Source of the DNA: Diphasiastrum complanatum
Lineage: Eukaryota; Streptophyta; Lycopodiopsida; Lycopodiales; Lycopodiaceae
DNA: 64,000 bases
Assembly (NCBI GenBank): GCA_029204225.1
Contig: MU831978.1
Coordinates: 29,374-93,373, forward strand
Reading direction: 5' to 3'
Made by a program: the position numbers and the translations under genes. A model generated the notes under the pieces. That model did not search any database. It was not told the origin of the DNA and worked only from the letters and a program-made list of their open reading frames with translations. Positions 57,567-64,000 of the stretch are shown here, piece after piece. Within the stretch, counting starts at the first letter, position 1; each line of letters begins with the position of its first letter.

Positions 57567-58580
57567 AATAATAACACCCTGGCCACTAGCTATCCGCCCA
57601 GATAAGTCTGTTTTGTTAACCAAATACCTCAACACAAAATGGTCCACATAGAATATGAATGGGTATTCCAACACTGACTTTTACTCTTTTCAGCCCACCA
57701 ACATGTTTTCACCTTGTCGAATTGGCCAGTTCGAACTCTCTTTGAGTAGGCTGGATATCGATTAATCCAAGTGCATGTTGTATCTTTAGTCATGATATTC
57801 ACACTTGATCTTGAATCCACTAGAACTTTCTCAATCAAGCAGCATTCAATGGTAACATTTATTCCAAGAGCTCCGAGATCTCCCATATCGATTCACAATA
57901 GATTGATCTCTAGTAGCTTCTATTTTTGTCTACGTTTCGGTTGTATCAACATTCTAAGTTGCTTCCGATAATAGTGATAGTACTTTCTCAAATGTAATGT
58001 TTGGTTGAAAAGCTCTGATATCATCGACAATATTATAATCTGCCTTCAAACTTTTTAGCTTGGGGTTGACCACAGCTTGCGATAGTTTTGAAGGTTTGTT
58101 ATTGTCTCTTGAAATATAACTTTCTTCTTCGAGTCTGCTTTGTGTATTTCTTCATTAAATAAGTCTTTTACCTCCAAATCAATGTCTTTTTCAAAAAGCT
58201 TTTTTGCATTTCTATCAAAATCGAAGTCATACTGCGACGTTTTAGACTTGTTGTCTTTTAAAGGTTTCAATTCCTTTCTTGCATGCCTTTGTTAACACTT
58301 CAGATTTGAAAGTTCTTTTAATTTGCTCTTCCCGGCTGAGCTTCTAGTTAAAACTTTCTTCACTTCTAAGTCACTTGGCCAACTCGTATCGAGTTGGGTC
58401 AAGGCATGGTCTTCAATCATTTCAACTCGTCAACAACATCCTTCTGTGAATTCGTAGGTTCTTTCTCCATGGGAGCTGTCGAAATTTGAACCATTTTGAC
58501 TAAAGTCTTCTTCATTGAGTCTTCAACGTAAGGCCTTTGACATATATTTCTTCATATAGTGGTTCCTTAGTTTTCTTATG
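57567..58580 (-). pseudogene. Gypsy gag-protease fragment with altered active site
   Basis: Minus strand: APMEKEPTNSQKDVVDELK (near 58470), LKPLKDNKSKTSQYDFDFDR and KKVIFQETITNLQNYRKLW (58270-58080), then the retropepsin MGDLGALGINVTIECCLIEK and VLVDSRSSVNIM (57886-57790). The catalytic triad is normally D-S/T-G; here it reads D-S-R, which should inactivate the protease. Several stops separate the parts. Confidence 0.7.
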
Positions 58581-58654
58581 TATTTGAATTCAGTAAAGTA
58601 AAGTTGAATATATTGCTTTGTTCTTCTTTATGACTTTAGTAGGGTACCACACTT

Positions 58655-58910
58655 GGCCACTTGCCCTAAAATAGCAACTTCTTGGTACTTCACCAAAAAC
58701 CTAGTTTTTAGTGACTAAATTCAGTGTGTCTATATTAGCCAATTAGATTTGGTCTAAATCTAACCTTTTTCACAAATCTACTTGCCAAAAATAGTGCAAA
58801 CACTATTTAGGCCTTTATTGACATAAAATAATCTATCTCTAAGTTGAAATTCCAAGCTGGCCCCAAAAATGCCAAAATAACTCAACTTAAACTAGTTGAA
58901 TATTTCACAA
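58655..58910 (-). repeat. Diverged partial LTR related to 56689-57338
   Basis: Shares CTTGGCCACTTG, CTCTAAGT, a GCC...CCAAAA phrase and the ending ACTAGTTGAATATTTCACA with that LTR. Only the half next to the TG end is recognisable. Confidence 0.5.
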
Positions 58911-58924
58911 AAGCACCCGAGCCT

Positions 58925-59734
58925 CTATGGAATAGATGCGTCCTAAAGCATCTAAGAATGTAAAGAAACTTAAGAGAGCCTTGAAATGGATGGGACTTAA
59001 TGAAGAGAAGCCAACCTCTAGTCCTTCCCTAGAATGCGAGCCTCTCTACAAGGCCGAGACGTCTGAGTGGAAGGCCAAGAGCAACAAACGAGGTAGTTAA
59101 TGACCTCCCACCAAGTGCAAGAAAAAATTTGACAAGGCGCCGTTGAGGAGCCCAAGCCTATGCACGACGTACCACGGTACTTTAAGGATTATGAGATGGA
59201 TGAATTGGTAGTTGTCATGCCTAGAGCTAAGAGAGAACCAATAGAAGACACCTCCCAAGAGGCCAACGTTTACGAAGGTTTTGCCCACATGAAAGATCTA
59301 GATACGGTCAAAGAGGGAGAGGATAGCCACATAGTGTTTATCGGAGAAGATGTAGAGGGAGATGAACTACGAGATCTAAAAGTCCTTCATTGTCTAGCAT
59401 GGAATTATGTTGCGTTGAAGGGCATATCGTCGGATGTAGTGGTTCACACCATTTCTCTGGCTGATGGAGCAAAACCCATTGTAAGTAGGCCATATTGGTC
59501 TAATTCGCACTATGCCTAGATAATTCAGGAAGAGTTGACCAAGCTTCTAGATGTAGGATTCATCTATGAGATGGAACACGTAGATTGGGTATGGTCAATC
59601 ATAGTAGTGCCTAAGAAAAATGGTAAACTTAGAATCTGTGTGGACTATAAGAAGCTCAATGTCGTTACCAACAAGGACCATTTTCACTTACCCTTTACAA
59701 GAAATTTGTTAGAAAGGATAGCTGGAGCAGAAGC
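58925..59734 (+). pseudogene. Gypsy RT N-terminal part, interrupted by copia
   Basis: Plus strand: PKASKNVKKLKRALKWMGLN (linker), SHIVFIGEDVEGDELRDLKV, then AWNYVALKGISSDVVVHTIS, GAKPIVSRPYWSNSHYA, TAG at 59517, EELTKLLDVGFIYEMEHVDW, SIIVVPKKNGKLRICVDYKK, LNVVTNKDHFHLPFTRNLLE and RIAGAEAV. These are the RT fingers. The reading breaks exactly at 59735, where a copia LTR starts. A stop at 59097 and the TAG show earlier decay. Confidence 0.83.
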
Positions 59735-60516
59735 TGTTGGATTATTCTCCTGATTATTGACTAATCGTTTTTAATCTTCATCCACTACATTATCCAACTC
59801 TATAGTTTTATGCATGTTTCTACACAGTCTGCAAAATTACTCAAGAATCTCTCAATTTCCAAGAAGTACTAACTGGATGGATGCCAGCTCATGATGGCCA
59901 ACTAACCATTAAGATCTATGACCTAATTATTTGTCCCACTGGACTTGCCATATTTTTGCTTGGTATTAATAGTTGATCATACTTCTATTACTTTCAATCA
60001 AGTAGTAGCTCTCTTAGGCTTTCAAGCTTGAACACTCTTGAGCATTCTAGCTCAGTTCTTTAGAGTTCATTTAGAGTTTTGCTATTAGCGCTTACTGCTT
60101 ATCAACATAAGTGCAAATTTAGACAAAGATCTTCAGTTACTCAGAGATAGCTTAGAGTATGCAGTTTCTATCTACAATTGTCTTGTGCTCATCATCATTT
60201 GTTTCATGCTGAATCAATCTATCTATTATTGCATTCAGTATTATATCAGAATGTATGCATCTCTGTGATAATTTTGTAGCTGATAAGCCTCATATTGCTT
60301 TTGTCTGATAATTCATTGTTTGGCTACGTAATCACTATAGTACTGATGATTTCAAATTTAGTTACTATAATATTGAACGTGACTTCTGTCATTATGTTTT
60401 GCTCAATATTGATAGAGGTGTAGTCATGCATTAGGAAAGCAAGCCCCATTCTGTTGCGCTCGATAAGTCGTCCACTACCTTTGACTTGTCATTATTGCTA
60501 TCACCTCTTTCCAACA
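59735..60516 (+). repeat. Copia 5' LTR inserted in the gypsy RT, about 782 bp
   Basis: TGTTGGATTATTCTCC to CTCTTTCCAACA, followed by a decayed primer site (AGGTATTATAGCTC compared with TGGTATCAGAGC). Related LTR pieces lie at 25367-25497 and 63811-64000. Confidence 0.75.
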
Positions 60517-60742
60517 AGGTATTATAGCTCTAATATATAATATTAGAGCATACCTTCATGATATCAGAGTGATATATTATTCCAGGGCTCTAATACTTGA
60601 TATCTTTCACGATATCAAATCGATATCATATTCTTCAATTTGTGGTATCAAATTTCAATATCAGATAGTTGATTTCCAATTGTAATCCAGCAAGGTATCT
60701 CTCAATTAACGTCATCTATATATCAGCAAACTAAAGTTTCAA

Positions 60743-61762
60743 ATGGATTCTCAGAGTATAGCCGGTCTTATTGTAGACAAGTTGAATGGATCCAATTACT
60801 ACTTGTGGAAATTTAATGAAGACCTTGCTAATCGCCATTGAGTTGTGGGATGTTGTCACAGGTATAGAAGAGAAGCCTAAAGATGACACAACTGACTCAA
60901 TATGGAAGTCAAAGGATGGTAAAGCCTCCGTGCTTATTATTCTCAATATATCAGACACTCAGATTGGCCACGTAGCTGAAGCTCAAACTTTGAAGGAAGT
61001 ATTGGACATTCTGAGCTCACTATATGATGTGAGGGATGTTACTTCTAAGTTACATCTACGAATTTTCTCTCAAGATGTCGAATGGTGATTTACTTCAGAA
61101 TCATGTTAACCAGTCTAAGAGTCTCTTGCAACAGATGGCCGTTGTCGGATCAGTCACAGACGATCAAGATGAAATCATGACATTGCTTTCAAGATTGCCC
61201 TCTACATATGAGAATTGGGTGATGATCATATTGACACACTTAGATTTAACTCTTATAGGAGTTATCACTATATTGCTGCAAGAAGATGATTGAAGAAGTC
61301 AAGATGCTTTGTTGACTTCATCATCACATGCTCTATATGTCAACAAAGGCTCAAAAAGACATAAGCAAAAAAGCTCTAGGCAGTCCGCATCAAATCAGAA
61401 ACAAATGCAAAGTCAAGAACAATTATCGAATCCATAGTCAAAGAAGAAGATGTTCTGCAAGTATTGCAAATGCACTAATCATGAGATCTAAGATTGCAGG
61501 GTATTAAAAGCAAAGAATGCCAACAAGCAAGCAGATCGATAGGCAAATGTAGTCACAACATCTCCCAATCTCGACATGGACAAATGAGCATTTATGGTCA
61601 AAGTGTTAAAATCTTGTTAGGATCTAGTGCAGTATGTAGATCACATAAATCAATTACCATAGACACTCCTCACAAGCTCTCAAAGATGGCACAACAAATG
61701 CTTAAATTGTATTACCAAAGAGATTGTACATATAGAGTATCCACAAATTGCATGAAAAGACA
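60743..61762 (+). pseudogene. Copia gag with zinc knuckle
   Basis: MDSQSIAGLIVDKLNGSNYY then LWKFNE, a frameshift, IELWDVVTGIEEKPKDDTTD, DTQIGHVAEAQTLKEVLDIL, SLYDVRDVTSKLHLR, another frameshift, SRLPSTYENWVMIILTHLDL and a knuckle CKYCKCTNHEI-DC with a TAA inside it (about 61490). It ends where another LTR starts near 61763. The same gag family occurs at 45.4-45.9 kb. Confidence 0.8.
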
Positions 61763-62081
61763 AGTGTCTTAAAATTGGCCTACCACCTGCCACAGACCCA
61801 ATATGGCCAAATTCAACCGACAAACTCGGGACATGCCCCCCAAGTATAGCAAGTACTATAAATAACACTGTACAGACTAACTTTTCCTACGTGTGGCTAC
61901 TCAGCTAACCCAAGTAGCCATCTACGGGACAAACGACCAACTGATATAACAAGTGCGGGTCTAGTCCCGATTAAAACTGAAATCTATAAATCCTAATTAA
62001 CTGAAGATATGTACAGCTAATAACAATATTGTATTTCGAGCTTACAATAAAAATATACTAGACCAAATCTGATTCTTAACA
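61763..62081 (-). repeat. 3' LTR of an unidentified minus-strand element
   Basis: On the minus strand TGTTAAGAATCAGATTTGG starts at 62081 directly after the purine tract CTTAAGGGAGAG. The other end is tentatively TGTCTTAAAATTGG at 61763 on plus. About 319 bp. Confidence 0.55.
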
Positions 62082-63810
62082 CTCTCCCTTAAGCTCAAAT
62101 GCAGTAGGACTCAAAAGCAATGAACTATAGAAACGTCTGGAGTTTCCAAAAGATGATATGCATATCCATGCTACCTTGTACTTGACTCACACTGAAGGAC
62201 ACCATCAAACCACCAGGTTTGGCACACAAAGTATCATGCAACCATAATGCTCATATAGAGAGTCTACTGCACTCTCGACCAAGTGACTCCTCTGACTTGA
62301 ACACAAGTAGACCACATGAGCGACATGGCTCAAACTAAAAAATCCCATTGCCATCATGAGACTTACATCCTCCATCTAGCTAGGCTGACATCCTATCAAG
62401 CACTTACAAGCACAAACCTGTAAAGCTGACATAAATGAGCGACTAAGGATCAACCTGAGAAAATCTTACTACCACCATAAGATTATACCCTCACCAGATA
62501 GACAACTAGTAGACATAATGACAAGTCATGAGCATAAAATGACTACTTTGTTTCTGATGTAGCAAATGCACAACCATATACAACTCCAACTTAGATCTAG
62601 ACTCCCGTGACAAGGTAACATGCAAGCACACATTCATGCAAACCAATACGAATACGTCAAATACATGACCATGCTTGCACAAACTATGGTATCCTGTCAT
62701 ACCAACACCTGTCACCTGTAGATCCACTACTACACCATTGGTCACCAAATCAGGTCCTTAACTATGGCCCCCAACTGTAACCAAGATGCCCTCACATCCA
62801 AGCATATCACATAGATGTCTCCATACATCAACCAAGATCTCCCATGATCCAATGAGCACTCCAAGCCTCACCCCTGATGTATCTTCCAAAAAATCCATGC
62901 TCCAAGCCGCTTTGCCTTGACATCTTGTCCAATAAGCCCTGAAAGCTAATCCCCATCCATTCCCCATGATCCAAGCGCAAGAGTCTACCAAGGACTCAAT
63001 GAATGAATGTCCACAAACCTCACCATATACTTGAGTAGCCCACCCATCTCCTAGAGATATTGATGATGATCAGCATGTCGTATATCCCATGTAGGCTTGA
63101 CTTCTCATGCTTGACATTGTCAACTCTGATTTGACCAGTCTATAGGCCTCCTACCAAGGAGCCTATCTCCCCACAATATCCATCATGCCAACCAAACCAA
63201 AGCAAATGCAAAATAGATCCACCATCGTGATGAACAACTCACCCACGATCCATAGCATATCAGGTAGAATGGCTCAAGAACCCTGTACCTTGTACCATCT
63301 GATCACCAAGTATCCATTAACCCGTTGATAACTTCCCATGAATCTGTCCACTTGTAGTGCAACTAGACTCCAATTGGATCTAACCAAAAGCTGCATTATG
63401 CTTACCAAATAATGATGGACAGAAACAACATGTGACGGCAACCTAGACATCACTGTGCATATAACCATCCAGCTCACCTGATCACTAGCCAAAGTATGTA
63501 GTTGTCACTCCCTGAGCAACCATCTCCATCCCTATCGGCTCACAACCATGGGCATGCTAGATCCACATCACCCCATTATGCACTCCATGGCCTCAGGATA
63601 TGTACCACACCGGGTATACTCCATGCCACCTACCTCCAAGTAGTCTTGACTCATCCCTAGGTCACCATCTTGCTATCCAAGCCGATCGCCAAAGCATCAT
63701 CTGCTCCTCGTGGCTCCTAGCAGTGTCACTTGCTCTCCCTAGCTATGTGCCACCTGACACCATGCCAACGCAAGCTCATCCATGAGTCACCGCACACGGG
63801 ATCTCGAGAC
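62082..63810 (-). mobile_element. Interior of that LTR element; no recognisable genes
   Basis: Follows the purine tract at 62082-62093. The plus strand is C/A-rich with many CCATC/CATCA phrases. Short open frames exist on the minus strand (for example 62991-62506) but resemble no gag or pol. A non-coding LTR element (LARD type) or a very old pol is possible. Confidence 0.4.
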
Positions 63811-64000
63811 TACTAATCCTAATTGGATTGATGCCAGCACATCACAACCACTGGATGATGCATTTGACGACCTAATTAGTTTTCCTACTATTGGACGTTG
63901 CTGCATTTGCTTAGTATAAGTATCTGCTCATAATTCTACAGTTTCAAGTGTGTTGATCTTACAACATTGATGCTATCAAGAGATCAACAAGTATTGAATA
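63811..64000 (+). repeat. Partial copia LTR at the window edge
   Basis: GATGCCAGCACATCACAACC, GACCTAATTAGTTTT and TTTGCTTAGTATAAGT align with 59876-59985 of the LTR at 59735-60516. The window ends inside it. Confidence 0.55.

Overview
This is a stretch of plant nuclear DNA made almost entirely of nested, mostly broken transposable elements. The evidence for a plant is Ty1/copia and Ty3/gypsy (chromovirus) retrotransposons with primer-binding sites complementary to initiator-Met tRNA, a CACTA (En/Spm) transposase with canonical GT-AG introns, DUF659-type hAT transposase remains, long GA/CT microsatellites, and about 40 percent GC. The density of nesting suggests a large, repeat-rich genome. 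The species cannot be named from the sequence. No rRNA, tRNA, CRISPR or bacterial-type operon was seen.

Layout. 0-1.6 kb holds two exons of a eukaryotic queuine tRNA-ribosyltransferase gene (minus strand), the only recognisable cellular gene; a decayed gypsy tail lies just upstream of them at 1.6-3.0 kb. 4.4-7.9 kb is a repeat complex: a 1.45-kb imperfect inverted repeat whose two arms carry the same unidentified protein-like sequence, flanked by GC-rich units of about 350 bp. 8.2-10.4 kb is a decayed hAT-like transposase gene. 10.45-13.4 kb is the 3' half of a chromovirus (minus) with its 3' LTR. 13.7-15.0 kb is a second copy of the 1.6-3.0 kb gypsy tail, with a non-autonomous hAT-like element inserted and flanked by a perfect 8-bp target duplication. 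15.9-19.4 kb has gypsy RT, LTR and gag pieces. 19.7-25.5 kb has copia remnants.

25.5-34.8 kb is the clearest nest: a nearly intact young copia element (25559-31798; 737-bp LTRs about 99 percent identical; target duplication ATCAG) sits inside the last coding part of a CACTA transposase gene. The copia gag-pol frame is continuous except for three TAG stops and one CT-dinucleotide frameshift. 34.8-37.4 kb is another copia 3' half, followed by a three-unit tandem array (37.8-38.7 kb) and GA microsatellites.

39.4-43.1 kb is the least explained part: two convergent gene-like regions that I do not recognise (plus strand 39458-40973 with a canonical intron; minus strand 43120 to about 42298), with a 1.09-kb long-armed foldback element between them. 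43.1-48.6 kb holds a copia element lacking its integrase and a further copy of the 25.6-kb copia LTR. 49.2-51.3 kb is a gypsy-like gag with unusual zinc knuckles and a tandem repeat next to it. 53.0-57.6 kb has two fragments of one copia family arranged tail to tail, with a foreign reverse-transcriptase fragment (YIDD box, neither copia nor gypsy) between them. 57.6-64 kb ends with gypsy protease and RT fragments, a copia element inserted in the RT, and an LTR element without recognisable genes.

No functional pathway is encoded. What the window shows is insertion history, element decay (several stops and LTR differences fit C-to-T change at methylated sites) and a few structures that known families do not explain. 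All similarities and percentages are by eye; no database search was run.
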